A DNA stretch of 64,000 bases from Ophiura sarsii (lineage: Eukaryota; Echinodermata; Ophiuroidea; Amphilepidida; Ophiuridae), in the NCBI GenBank assembly GCA_035610835.1, contig CM069448.1, positions 8,247,607 to 8,311,606 of the forward strand, read 5' to 3'. The notes under the pieces were generated by a model. It was not told where the DNA came from. It made no database searches and was given only the letters and a program-made list of their open reading frames with translations. Both the position numbers and the translations under genes were made by a program. Positions 47,262-59,873 of this stretch are shown piece by piece (the first letter of the stretch is position 1; the number at the start of each line of letters is the position of its first letter).

Positions 47262-50200
47262 GAATCTACTGAAGATATCATACTGAATCTACTGAAGATG
47301 TCATATTGAATCTACTGAATCTACTGAAGATGTTATACTGATTCTACTGCAGATAATATACTGAATCTACTGAAGATATCATACTGAATCTTCTGAAGAT
47401 AATGTACTGAATCTACTGAAGATATCATACTGAATCTACTGAAGTTATCATACTGAATCTGCAAACAAACCTCTTTTTTTAGGCCTAATATACTGAATCG
47501 ATTAAAGATGTCATACTGAATCTACTGAAGATGTCACATTAAATCTACTGAAGATGTCATATTGAATCTACTAATTATATCATACTGAATCTACTGAAGA
47601 TGTCATACTGAATCTACTGCAGATAATATACTGAATCTACTGAAGATGTCATACTGAATCTACTGAAGATGTCATATTGAATCTACTAAATATATCATAC
47701 TGAATCTACTGAAGATGTCATACTGAATCTACTGCAGATAATATACTGAATCTACTGAAGATTTCATACTGAATCTACTGCAGATAATATATTAAATCTA
47801 CTGAAGATGTCATACTGAACCTACTGAAGATAATATACTGGATCTACTGAAGATATCATACTGAATCTACTGAAGATAATATACTGAATCTACTGAAGAT
47901 GTCATACTGAATCTACTGAAGATGTCATATTGAATCTACTGAAGATAAAATACTGAATCTACTGAAGATGTCATACTGAATCTACTGAAGATGTCATACT
48001 GAATCTACTGAAGGTAATATATTGAATCTACTGAAGTGATCATACTGAATCTACTAAAGATATCACACCGAATCTACTGAAGATATCATACTGAATCTAC
48101 TGCAGATAATATACTGAATCTATCCACTGCGGATGTCATACTGAATAAACTGAAGATAATGTACTGAATCTACTGAAGATGTCATATTGAATCTACTAAA
48201 TATATCATACTGAATCTACTGAAGATGTCATACTGAATCTACTGCAGATAATATATTAAATCTACTGAAGATGTCATACTGAATCTACTGAAGATAATAT
48301 ACTGAATCTACTGAAGATATCATACTGAATCTACTGAAGATATCATACTGAATCTACTAAAGATATCACACCGAATCTACTGAAGATATTATACTGAATC
48401 TACTGAAGATGTCATATTGAATCTACTGCAGATAATATACTGAATCTACTGAAGATGTCATACTGAATCTACTGAAGATAATATACTGAATCTACTGAAG
48501 ATATCATACTGAATCTACTGAAGATGTCATACTGAATCTACTGAAAATAATATACTGAATCTACTGTAAATGTTATACTGAATCTACTGAGGATAATATA
48601 CTGAATCTACTGAAGATAATATACTGAATCTACTGAAGATGTCATACTGAATCTACTAAAGATGTCATATTGAATCTACTGAAGATAATATACTCAATCT
48701 ACTGAAGATGTCATACTGAATCTACTGAAGATGTCATACTGAATCTACTGAAGGTAATATACTGAATCTACTGAAGTTATCATACTGAATCCACTAAAGA
48801 TATCATACTGAATCTACTGAAGATATCATACTGAATCTACTGAAGATGTCATATTGAATCTACTGTAGATAATATACTGAATCTACTGAAGATGTCATAC
48901 TGAATATACTGAAGATAATATACTTAATCTACTGAAGATGTCATACTGAATCTACTGCAGATGTCATATTAAATCTACTAAAGATAATATACTGAATCTA
49001 CTGAAGATGTCATACTGAATCTACTGAAGATGTCATACTGAATCTACTGAAGATGTCATATAGAATCTACTGAAGATAATATGCTGAATCTACTGAAGAT
49101 GTTATACTGAAACTACTGAAGATAATATACTGAATCTACTGAAGATATCATACTGAATCTACTGAAGATAATGTACTGAATCTACTAAAGATATACTGAA
49201 TCTACTGAAATTATCATACTGAATCTACTGAAGATATCATACTGAATCTACTGAAGATATGCTGAATCTACTGAAGATGTTATACTGAATCTACTGAAGA
49301 TAATATATTAAATCTACTGAAGATGTCATACTGAATCTACTGAAGATAATATACTGAATCTACTGAAGATGTCATACTGATTCTACTGAAGATAATATAC
49401 TGAATGTACTGAAGATGTCATACTGAATCTACTGAAGATGTCATACTGAATCTTCTGAAGATGTCATACTGAATATACTGAAGATGTCATACTGAATCTA
49501 CTGAAGATGTCATACTGAATCTACTGAAGATAATATACTGAATCTACTGAAGTGATCATACTGAATCTACTAAAGATATCATACCGAATCTACTGAAGAT
49601 ATCACACTGAATCTACTGAAGATGTCATATTGAATCTACTGCAGATAATATACTGAATCTACTGAAGATGTCGTACTGAATCTACTGAAGATAATATACT
49701 GAATCTACTGAAGATATCATACTGAATCTACTGAAGTTATCATACTGAATCTACTGAAGATGTCATACTGAATCTACTGAAAATGATATACTGAATCTAC
49801 TGTATATGTTATACTGAATCTACTGAGGATAATATACTGAATCTATTGAAGATAATATACTGAATCTACTGAAGATGTCATACTGAATCTACTGAAGTTA
49901 TCATACTGAATTTACTGAAGTTATCATACTGAATCCACTAAAGATATACTGAATCTACTGAAAATATCATAATGAATCTACTGAAGATGTCATATTGAAT
50001 CTACTGTAGATAATATACTGAATCTACTGAAGATGTCATACTGAATATACTGAAGATAATATACTTAATCTACTGAAGATGTTATACTGAATCTACTGCA
50101 GATAATATACTGAATCTACTAAAGATAATATACCGAATCTACTGAAGATGTCATACTGAATCTACTGAAGATGTCATATATTGAATCTACTGAAGATAAT

Positions 50201-50820
50201 ATACTGAATCTACTGAAGATGTTATACTGAATCTACTGCAGATAATATACTGAATCTACTGGAGATGTCATACTGAATCTACTGAAGATAATATAGTGAA
50301 TCTTCTGAAGATATCATAATGAATCTACTGAAGATATCATGCTGAATCTACTAAAGATGTCATACTGAATCAATTGATGATATCATTCTGAATCAATTGA
50401 TAATATTTCACTAAATCTACTGAAGATATCATACTAAATCTACTGAAGATATCATACTGAATCTACCGACGATATCATACTGAATCTACTGACGATATCA
50501 TTTTGAATCAATTGATGATATTAAACTGAATCTACTGAAGATATATTAATTATACTAAATATATTATAGTGATTGTACTGAAGATGTCAAACTGAATCTA
50601 CTGAAGATATCAAACTTAATCTACTGGAGATATTATGCTGAATTTACTGAAGATATCATACTGAATCTACTGTCGATTTCGCACTAAATCTACTGAAGAT
50701 ATCATACTGAATCTACTGACGATATCATACTGAATCTACTGACGATATCATTTTGAATCAATTGATGATATTAAACTGAATCTACTGAAGATATATTAAT
50801 TATACTAAATATATTATAGT
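47262..50820 (+). repeat. 23-bp satellite block with a relic of the island
   Basis: Tandem monomers without recent higher-order order. At 47461-47490 the word GCAAACAAACCTC plus TTTTTTTAGGCCTAATA matches the second island of the 3.4-kb units, so this block derives from, or seeded, the same unit. From about 50290 the monomer order follows the unit segment seen near 19.6-20.0 kb (CAATTGATGATATCATTCTG, GATATATTAATTA). Confidence 0.92.
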
Positions 50821-52653
50821 TTCTTCTCCTCCTAACTTGAGAATGTTGGTATCAAAAGAGGTCAGAGATAGGAGGGGTCTAAAAACAAAAGAGAAAGTAC
50901 AGAACTAAAATGGTGAGGAAAGTACTAGAAAGTAACAAAGGACCAAAAATCATCAATAGGAAATTGGAAGAAGGGAGGAAGCTGCTAGCAGCAATTAAAA
51001 CAAAGGATGGATCAGAAGTTACAGACAAAGTAAAAATAACAAAGACCATTGAAGAATTCTACAGAGAACTATACAACACAGACAAACCAGACTGGAGACA
51101 GAACGAACACTGGAGTAGAAAAGCAGAGAATGTTCCACCTATTCTCAAGGAAGAAGTGGAGAGTGCAGTAAACAAGATGAAGAAAGGAAAGGCTCCTGGT
51201 GAGGATCAATTAACATCAGACATTCTCAAGTTAGGAGGAGAAGAAACTGTAACAATCCTAACCAAACTGTTCAACAAGATCATGCAACTTGAGAAAGTGC
51301 CTACCCAGTGGAACGAATCAAAGGTTGTTATATTGTTCAAGAAAGGGGATATGAAGGACATAAAAAACTATAGACCTATCAGCCTGCTGCCTCACATGTA
51401 CAAAGTCTTTACAAGAATTATTCTTGCCAGAGTTGAGAAACAGCTTGATGAAAACCAGCCCAGAGAACAAGCAGGTTTTAGAGCAGGATTCAGGACATCA
51501 GACCATCTTCAAACATTGAGCCAGGTTATAGAGAAGTCGAAAGAATATCGCTTCAATTTATGTCTCGGTTTTGTAGACTATGAGAAGGCATTTGACAGTC
51601 TAGACCACCAGTCTCTATTAAATGCGCTGGAAAAGCAGGTCAGTGATGAAAAGTACATCCGCCTAATCAAGGCAATCTATAAGGATCCAAGTGCTAGAAT
51701 CCACCTGGAGAGCACCACAACCGAAGCCTTCAAAATTCTTAAAGGTGTGAGACAAGGTGATCCAATCTCCCCAAAGCTATTCACTGCAGCCATGGAGGAT
51801 GTTTTCAGAAACCTGGATTGGCAAGGTATGGGAGTTATAGTCGATGGTGAACACCTTACCCATCTCAGATTTGCAGATGACATCCTACTTCTCAGCCATG
51901 AGCCCCAGAAATTGCACAAGATGATCCGAGAACTGAGTGAAGAGAGCAACAAGGCTGGACTTAACATGAACATCAAGAAGACAAAAGTGATGATGTGCAA
52001 CAAGCTGAAAGATTATGCTATAACAGTTCAAGGAAAAACCATAGAAAGAGTGGACAGTTATATATACCTGGGCAAGAAGATTTCTCTGGAAAATGAAACA
52101 GCAGGGGAAGTGAACAGAAGGATACAGCTAGCATGGGTGAAGTTTGGTAAGCTCAGCTTTATCTTTCGTGATGAAGAGCTACCTTAGTCACTAAAGCGAC
52201 CAATTTTCAACCAGTGTATCATCCCAGTGCTATCGTATGGCTCAGAAACATGGACAACAACTAAGAGATTGGAGAAGAAGCTAAAAGTCACTGAGAGGGC
52301 AATGGAAAGGATATTGATTGGCGTTACAAGAAGGGACAGGGTGACCAACACAGATTTAAGGAAGAAAACAAAAGTGAGGGACATCATACTGGAAATAAAA
52401 TCAAAAAAATGGAGATGGGCTGGCCATCTAGCCAGGATGAAAGACAACAGATGGACTCATAAATTAACAGACTGGATCCCCAGAGCATTCACCAGAGGAA
52501 GAGGCAGGCCAAACAGACGGTGGATAGACGACATCATAGAGTATGGCAACGTTACTTGGAAGAGGACAGCTCAGGACAGAGTGAAATGGAAAATTGATGA
52601 AGAGGCCTTCCTTCTGCAGTGGAGTGAAATAGGCTAGATAGATAGATAGATAG
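50821..52653 (+). mobile_element. 5'-truncated RTE-like non-LTR retrotransposon
   Basis: The 1,833-bp insertion is flanked by the 10-bp duplication ATATTATAGT (50811-50820 and 52654-52663). Joining the flanks restores satellite sequence that also exists uninterrupted near 50570. It carries the end of a LINE ORF, has almost no 3' UTR and ends in a GATA microsatellite tail (52635-52653). Simple-repeat tails and short 3' ends are typical of RTE elements. The endonuclease domain is missing, as expected for 5' truncation. Confidence 0.9.
50910..52637 (+). pseudogene. LINE reverse transcriptase (RTE-like) with one in-frame stop
   Basis: The frame gives RT motifs in order: MKKGKAPGEDQLTSDILK, ILFKKGDMKDIKNYRPISLL, EQAGFRAGFRTSDHL, LCLGFVDYEKAFDSLDH (motif A Asp), ILKGVRQGDPISPKLF and HLRFADDILLLS (the ADD box). 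The thumb and C-terminal part follow (YLGKKI; LSYGSETWT; KWRWAGHLARM; RGRPNRRW). A single TAG at 52185-52187 splits the frame. The rest (to 52637) continues in the same register, so one substitution killed this copy. Target-primed reverse transcription is the family mechanism. Confidence 0.9.
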
Positions 52654-54055
52654 ATATTATAGTGATTGTACTGAAGATGTTAAACTGAATCTACTGAAGA
52701 TATCAAACTTAATCTACTGGAGATATCATGATATCAGGATGAATCTACTGAAGATATCATAGTGCATATACTGAAGATATCATACTGAATCTATGATCAT
52801 ACTAAATCTACTGAAGATATTATAGTGAATATACTGAAGATGTCATACTGAATCTATTGAAGATGTCATGCTGACGATACTAAATATATCATACTGAATC
52901 TACTGAAGATATACTTATTCTACTGAAAATATACTGAATATACTGAAGATATCATACTGAATCTACTGGAGATATCATAATGAATCTAATGAAGATATTT
53001 TAGTGCATATACTGAAGATATCATACTGAATCTACTAAATATATCATACTGAATTTACTGAAGGTATAATGAATCTACTGAAGATATTAGAGTGAATCTA
53101 CTGAAATTATCAAACTTAATCTACTTGAGATATCATGACGAATCTATTGAAGATATCATGTTGAATCTGCTAAAGATTAAAATTTACTCAACTGAAGATA
53201 TCATACTGAATCTACTGAAGATATCATACTGAATCTACTGAAGATATCATACTGAATCTACTGAAGATATCATACTGAATTTACTGAAGATATCATTCTG
53301 AATCTACTGAAGAAATCATACTGAATCTACTGCAGATATCATACTGAATATACTGAAGATATCATACTGAATCTACTGAATTAATAATACTGAATCTACT
53401 TAAGATGCCATAGTGAATATTCTGAAGATATACTGAATCTACTAAAGATATCATACTGAATCTACTGAAAATATCAAACTGAATCTACTGGAGATATCAT
53501 ACTGAATCTACTGAAGATATCATCCTGAATCTTCTGAATATATCATACTGAAGCTACTCAAGATGCCATAGTGAATATCCTAAAGATATACTGAATCTAT
53601 TAAAGATATCATACGGAATCTACTGAAAATATCAAACTGAATCTACTGGAGATATCATACTGAATCTACTCAAGATGCCATAGTGAATATTCTGAAGATA
53701 TATACTGAATCTACTAAAGATATCATACGGAATCTACTGAAGATATCATACTGAATCTACTGAGATATCATACTGAATCTACTGAAGATAAACTGAATCT
53801 ACATAAGATATCAAACTGAATCTACTGAAGATATCATACTGAATCTACTGAAGATATCATACTGAATCTACTGAAGATATCATACTGAATCTACTGAGAT
53901 ATCATACTGAATCTACTGAAGATAAACTGAATCTACATAAGATATCACACTGAATCTACTGAAGATATCATACCGAATCTACTGAAGATATCTTATTGAA
54001 TCTACTGAATATATCTTACTGAATCTACTGAATAAATCTTACTGAATCGACTTAA
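52654..54055 (+). repeat. 23-bp satellite, distal block
   Basis: This continues the block before the LINE. Its first about 400 bp follow, with substitutions, the order found at about 19.96-20.30 kb of unit 1 (CTATGATCATACTAAATC, CATGCTGACGATACTAAATA). Beyond that it is irregular, with shortened monomers (GATAAACTGAATCTACATAA occurs twice, near 53787 and 53920). Confidence 0.92.
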
Positions 54056-56469
54056 TAGTACGGTTTGTAAATGACCTAGAATGCCATTATCGTTACAGAT
54101 TTCACAAAACGGCCATATTCGCTACATAGGTTAACATGACTATATGGAATAAGATTTTCTCAAGACGCAATTTTTTTTTTTTTATCTTGGTCCTTTTTTG
54201 GCCAAAAAACGCCTTTTTGGTTTAAAATAACAAAATCCAAATTTTCATTATTTGAATACGATACAACTTGTTTATCGCTTCTTAAAACGGTGGAAATTAT
54301 GTAACATGTTGTAGGTTTAATTAGAAACCAAAGAAAAACGGAATTGTTTGATACTCAGACATTGTTTTAAGGCAAAAATGTGTGTTTTTAGGTGAAAAAC
54401 TCACTTTTTCTTATTTCATGTTTTAAAGTAGTTGCAGACATCACGTAACTTCTGAAGTGGCTTTATTTCACAGATAAGGCTTCAGATAAAGTTTTGGTTG
54501 CAATAAATCTGGTGTTATTAATGCCAAAATAGCTAAAAAAAAGGAAAAAAACGTAAATATTGGATTATTTTAATTTTCTAAAATTTAAATATTTCATTTT
54601 TATGGTGTTTTTACATAATAAACACATTTTTACGCCCGAGTTTTCTTACAGACAATGACGTGTAATAGAGATTACAGAATATGTTAGCGAATAATGTTTT
54701 GGTTATGTTTCTGAAAATGTATAATTCATAAATAATCAGTAATAAAGGAAAAAAATATTATTCTCAAAAATACATGAAATAATAAGTTTCAATCATCCAA
54801 GTGTGAACAAGTATTTGTGTATATGTGTAGTGCAATAAAATCTCAAAACGCAAAAATTACGTCCATTGTTATATAACATTTTTATATAAAAACATATTTT
54901 TAAGCCAAAATATATGTTTTTTTACATTTTTATTGTTCTCATCGTGAAATGACATTGAGCAATCTGCATACTGCTTTAGTTCACAAGTCAAACGTCCGAT
55001 TACAACAAATTACACAAAAAAATGCGATTCAAAATGTCTTAAGTATCATATTTTTAGATGTAAATGTCTTCATTTTAAGGGGGAAATCGACCATTTTAAA
55101 ACAAATTGTTATGGTCATCATTTGTGTATTGTTAATAATATGACGGATTAGTTATCGGAATTATTATGAAAATGTTCATTGACACGTGTATAGTGTCATT
55201 ATATAAATGGTTTAACAAAATCAAGTAATTGCTATCCAGGTTTTAGGGGGAAAACAATGACAAATATGATTCTGCTTTAGAAGATTTTGTTTAACACCAG
55301 GCAGTTATATACTACTTTTTTTCTCTTTTTTTTGAACCACAAACTACAAGTAGAAATGGTTATTCTGAAAGGTAATGTAAGAAACTTGTCTGAAGCCTCT
55401 ACACTTGCTGCCTATGGTCAGGCATTTATAGCTTACATTAAGCGTGAGCTTCATAAAACCAGACGGATTGATACATCGCAGCTAGTATCAAGGAATCAGC
55501 CAGAGAAAATAGAGGGAGCGGTGTTAGAGTAAAGGTGGGCCGAAGAGCCAAGGTACCAGCAGAGTGGAAAGATTTCCTTCGAAATTCAAACAACAAGCAG
55601 GAACTAGTTTCACTCCTTTCAGAGATAGTTCGTGAGGAATCGTTTCCGGATAACAAAGAGATTAACATTCCACACGGGGAAGCAGTCATATATAAATGTA
55701 CTCCAATGACAGAACGTAAGACGATTTGTATACTACGGCAGTATCGCATGTCAGGATGCAAATTACCCTAGACCAACTGCTTAAGGTGTGGGATGGACCT
55801 ACAAGAACATGCGCTGGACACCAGTGTGGATGACCCGACCTAAAGATGCCAAGGCATGTTTAGAGCTCACCAAGAAGTGCGGATGCAGGAGCGAACACGG
55901 TTGCATCTTTTGCAAATGTGCAAAGGCAAAACTACCTTGCTAGTAACTCTGCCGCTGCATCTATCAGATCCCAATTTAAAACTCAAGAAATTATTATTAT
56001 GTCATTAAAGATTGTTCTGACGTCATATGCGAGTCCTACGCACATGAGTAATGTCTCTAACAGTAAATTACGGCATGATTGTATAAATAAATGTGAATAG
56101 TCTTGAAATATATGCATTAATTTACTCGTTAGCATTTGCAATATGAAACCGAGATACGACTAGTTTAAGATGTGATTCTGCTATTATGTGTACTGTTTTT
56201 GACCATGAAAATTTGATAATTTCTTAATTACTAAACTGTCTACAACTTTTAAAATTGTTTGTGCATTCAGGGAGTTACTTTGTAGATCATATAATGTAAA
56301 ATCTTTAAAAATGACTTTTTTCCCCCAAAATGCAAATTTTAGCCGAATTATGGGTCAACATTTTTTGCGTCTTGAGAAATTCTTGTATCTTATATCCATA
56401 CCAATTTGTGTGCCAGAAATGGCCGTTTTGTGAAGTTTGTAACGATAAAATCCTTTACAAACCCCGCTA
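54056..56469. mobile_element. 2.4-kb TIR DNA transposon inserted in a satellite monomer
   Basis: Inverted ends of about 110 bp (54056-54170 and about 56360-56469) share GGTTTGTAAA, TTATCGTTACA, TTCACAAAACGGCCAT and TTCTCAAGACGCAA. TAA flanks both sides (54053-54055 and 56470-56472). Removing the element and one TAA leaves ACTGAATCGACT-TAA-GATATCAT, a perfect-length 23-bp monomer, so the ends and the 3-bp duplication are well supported. The interior is AT-rich with a broken Cys-rich gene near 55355-55943. No classical transposase is recognised. Confidence 0.85.
55355..55943 (+). pseudogene. Broken gene inside the 2.4-kb transposon (Cys-rich C-terminus)
   Basis: Three coding-like blocks lie in alternating frames. 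55355-55532 has LSEASTLAAYGQAFIAYI. About 55535-55771 has RAKVPAEWKDFLRNSNNK and ERKTICILRQYRMSGC. About 55798-55943 has MRWTPVWMTRPKDAKACLEL, then a cluster C-x-C-x5-C-x2-C-x-C-x6-C before TAG. From memory, the W-x-P-x-W plus Cys cluster resembles the C-terminus of an uncharacterised protein family common in invertebrate repeat DNA; I cannot name it. Base composition is less AT-rich than the surrounding element, which supports former coding function. It may be the element's own protein or a captured gene. Confidence 0.5.
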
Positions 56470-56549
56470 TAAGATATCATAAAAAATGATGTCATAGCGA
56501 GACATTATTTCGCTAATTCGACTTCACAAAAGTAGATGACGTCATCAGT

Positions 56550-57208
56550 CAGCTGTAGAACGGGGCCCGTTTCAATTGAGGGCGCTCTAAAACGACGGGT
56601 ATACGTAACCAAGTAACGCACACCCGTCAATTTGCGCAATGATTGAATTTTCGTATTTTACCCCCAATTATCTGCATAAAAAGTAACTATCCATCGAGTT
56701 GAGGGCAACTTAAGGTAACAGAACTCCTTGCGACATCCAGTGCGATGATTTAATTAAACTTTGACCCCAACATCACACGACACAAGCAAAAATTATGTCC
56801 TTTTGGCCGGTTTGCTGCAATGAGATCACCATTTTCTAGACGAGAATACATCATTTTAAAGAATTTTTAGGTAAGTGTGATAATTTTTACATTAAATATA
56901 TGCCCTATAGTATTTAGAAGTGATGCCTTTGTAACGGTTATCTCTGTGATAACAGAGTTATTTCGTTGTTTAAATTTAAAAGCGGCAAAATCAGCTTTTT
57001 ATGAATTTTGAAAATTACTGTGACGTGAGGCCGTTCCCTTGAAACGATGTCCCGTTCCAAAGCCCGCCCTCTATCGAAAAGAGTTTTTGTTCGTATTCCG
57101 GCGGGCGACGGACTTCCGTCACTTAATAAATCGCCGTGTAAAAAAATGACGGCAGTGCGTCACTAAATAGAGCGCCCTCAATTGAAACGGGGCCCCGTTC
57201 TACAGCTG
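56550..57208. mobile_element. 659-bp TIR element (MITE)
   Basis: Terminal inverted repeats of about 40 bp lie at 56550-56589 and 57168-57208. They read CAGCTGTAGAACGGGGCCC, GTTTCAATTGAGGGCGCTC and TA, and are identical except for one extra C in the right arm. The interior is AT-rich with no significant frame. No clear target-site duplication is seen. Confidence 0.8.
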
Positions 57209-57936
57209 GTCATGGCGAGGTGTCTTATCTTCGTAATGTAGGTGTATTAGGCTATAAAATGATTTCCTTTAAACTCATAGGCTTTTCCATTTGAAATCCA
57301 TACACCCCTAAGAAAGACGTATTATAGCTGGGGAGCGCGCATGGTTTTTCGGTCCCGGTCTGCTGGCACAGGGAGTCATATACCAAAATGTTCCTTGATG
57401 TCTGTAGTATACAACTTAGGTGGACATCCTTGCCAACTCGGATGTTAAGTTGACCTTTGACCTCGATTTAAGGTCAAAGGTCAAATTTTTCCTTGAATGA
57501 GAGAGTTCCTTTGAAATTGGCACGTCGTACAACAAAATTTGGTAAAAATACCTAATTTATCATACAAATTGACAAGAAGGTATGGCATACACATTTCAAA
57601 TTAATCTTAGGCATTAGAAGTAAACAATTTAAAAAATATTGCTACACAAATACCAACTTTTGTGTATTTTTGGTGCATTTTCTTTTTTTAAATATATCTT
57701 TAATTTTTAAACAACTTTAATGATCTTTATTAGTTAATCTGTAACTTAATATTACTTTTTGCATCTCTGCTTTGTTTTCTAAAAAAATAATTTTAAAGAT
57801 TGAATGTGAGGATCACTGGTAAAGGCATCGTTAAAAAGTTATTGATATTATGGCTTTCCATTAAAAAAAATAATCTGATTTTGGGTATTTTGGGTGACGT
57901 GCTGTTTATAGCGGAGAGTGCAGAAAAATGGTGACC
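57209..57936. other. Spacer between transposon and tandem array
   Basis: No gene was recognised. It contains the DR1 palindrome at 57451-57483. The sequence immediately before 57937 (GGTGACC) is not TTAA, although the TTAA-type mini-transposon begins at 57937. Confidence 0.5.
57451..57483. promoter_or_regulatory. Palindrome of two DR1 nuclear-receptor half-site pairs
   Basis: TGACCTTTGACCT (57451-57463) and its exact reverse complement AGGTCAAAGGTCA (57471-57483) are separated by 7 bp. AGGTCA-A-AGGTCA is the consensus DR1 site bound by HNF4, RXR and COUP-TF type receptors. Nothing nearby shows a promoter, so regulatory use is unproven. It may be part of a dispersed repeat. Confidence 0.4.
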
Positions 57937-58410
57937 AGGGCGCACCACACCAAATATCTTTCTCATTGAAATACGTGTAAAAGTGCCATATTTCAAGACA
58001 CCTTTTCTACCCTCCGGTTACATTTATTGCATACTTGTCACCTATGACCATTTTCAGTAACATCTCAACTTTAATTTAAGCCTTGTTTCACGAGGGGTTA
58101 TTAAGCTAAATTTTCCGCTACGGACCTGCACACAGCGCCCTCACTTTTTCACGTTTTCTGGCATGCCTGTTCACCATTTAGGCAGGTGCTTACGCCCATG
58201 GGCACTATTTAGGTCGATAAATTAAAAATATCGTATTTTATCATTGTAGGTGCAACAGATAGGTCCCACTCGTTCATTTAAATACAAACATACCATCCCC
58301 GGAGAAACAAATTGCCCGAAAACCTCACATTTACAAGCCTAGTCTCCGTGCTTTTCCGGAACTATTATAGGATTACACGAATTGCGCATTGATTTGGTGT
58401 GGTGCTCTCT
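57937..58410. mobile_element. 474-bp TTAA mini-transposon, copy 1 (array start)
   Basis: Ends AGGGCGCACCACACCAAAT and, reversed, AGAGAGCACCACACCAAAT match at 17 of 19 positions. TTAA is present on the right (58411-58414) but the left flank is GACC. The tandem array begins exactly at this left terminus. Confidence 0.8.
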
Positions 58411-59399
58411 TTAACAAAAATCTTAATTTTTTTTTGTTGCATTTTTGGAATCATCATATAGCATTATGAAAAAGTGTCACTCAAAAAATTCAAATTCTAC
58501 TCCTAACTGGAATTATGTCACAAAATTGATTTTACTCTATACCCAAAATACCCCATTTTTCTCACTTTTTTGCCATTTTTTACCCAAAATTGTTACATTT
58601 AAAGTCTGCTTTCATGACCAAAACGTGTATTGTTTGATTTGTCATTGTTTACATTGTATAATATATATGTTAATAGCATACATTACACATTTAATTATCG
58701 ACAAACATGATAACTTAATCATATAATCACTATATCACGCCGTATTCATTGCAGAGATACCTGTATGCCATTAATGGTTAAATTATGTAGGGGGGAGGGG
58801 GGGGGGGGTAAAAGACCCCCGTATTTGTAGGACAATAAAGCTTCTACAAGCCATTTGTTTACTTAGAGTATCATGATTACCTAGTAGGCAAACTCACAAT
58901 TACATTTTTGTCACGATATTACCCCTAGGGTATTGTGTTAAGCATTGAATGTACAATTTTAACGATTTGTTGCTCTTTTCTGAGCCAATGTGGGGCCAAA
59001 TATGAATTTTGACAAAACGTTGACCTACATGAGAGTGATAAACTCTAAATAAAGCTTTCAACTTGACAATGAGATAGTTAACTCTTTAACTGAGATGCAA
59101 GTTACTTGATATAGAACTAAGAGGGAGTATTCTTGCACGTGGGGGACTTCTAGCCAAGGGTAACGTGACCCTCTATCTATAAAATCGCAAAACAGACCCG
59201 TAGCCATTTGACTCTAAATTTGGAGCTTTAGAGCCATTTTCTTGGCTATTTCTCGAGAAAATCATGTAAACTTCTTGATATTAACGTCCGACATTGATAT
59301 AAATGGTGTTTTGAATGTAAATCAAGGCGTATTTAAGCGATTTGAACCCACCTTCCACTTCAAAACTCGGTTTTATTGGAAATGGCCATTGTGCGTTAA

Positions 59400-59873
59400 A
59401 GGGCGCACCACACCAAATATCTTTCTCATTGAAATACGTGTAAAAGTGCCATATTTCAAGACACCTTTTCTACCCTCCGGTTACATTTATTGCATACTTG
59501 TCACCTATGACCATTTTCAGTAACATCTCAACTTTAATTTAAGCCTTGTTTCACGAGGGGTTATTAAGCTAAATTTTCCGCTACGGACCTGCACACAGCG
59601 CCCTCACTTTTTCACGTTTTCTGGCATGCCTGTTCACCATTTAGGCAGGTGCTTACGCCCATGGGCACTATTTAGGTCGATAAATTAAAAATATCGTATT
59701 TTATCATTGTAGGTGCAACAGATAGGTCCCACTCGTTCATTTAAATACAAACATACCATCCCCGGAGAAACAAATTGCCCGAAAACCTCACATTTACAAG
59801 CCTAGTCTCCGTGCTTTTCCGGAACTATTATAGGATTACACGAATTGCGCATTGATTTGGTGTGGTGCTCTCT
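59400..59873. mobile_element. 474-bp TTAA mini-transposon, copy 2
   Basis: TTAA lies at 59396-59399 and 59874-59877. The termini have the same 19-bp near-match as copy 1. TTAA duplication with AGG/AGA ends fits Kolobok better than piggyBac, whose ends usually start CCC. It is non-autonomous. Confidence 0.85.
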
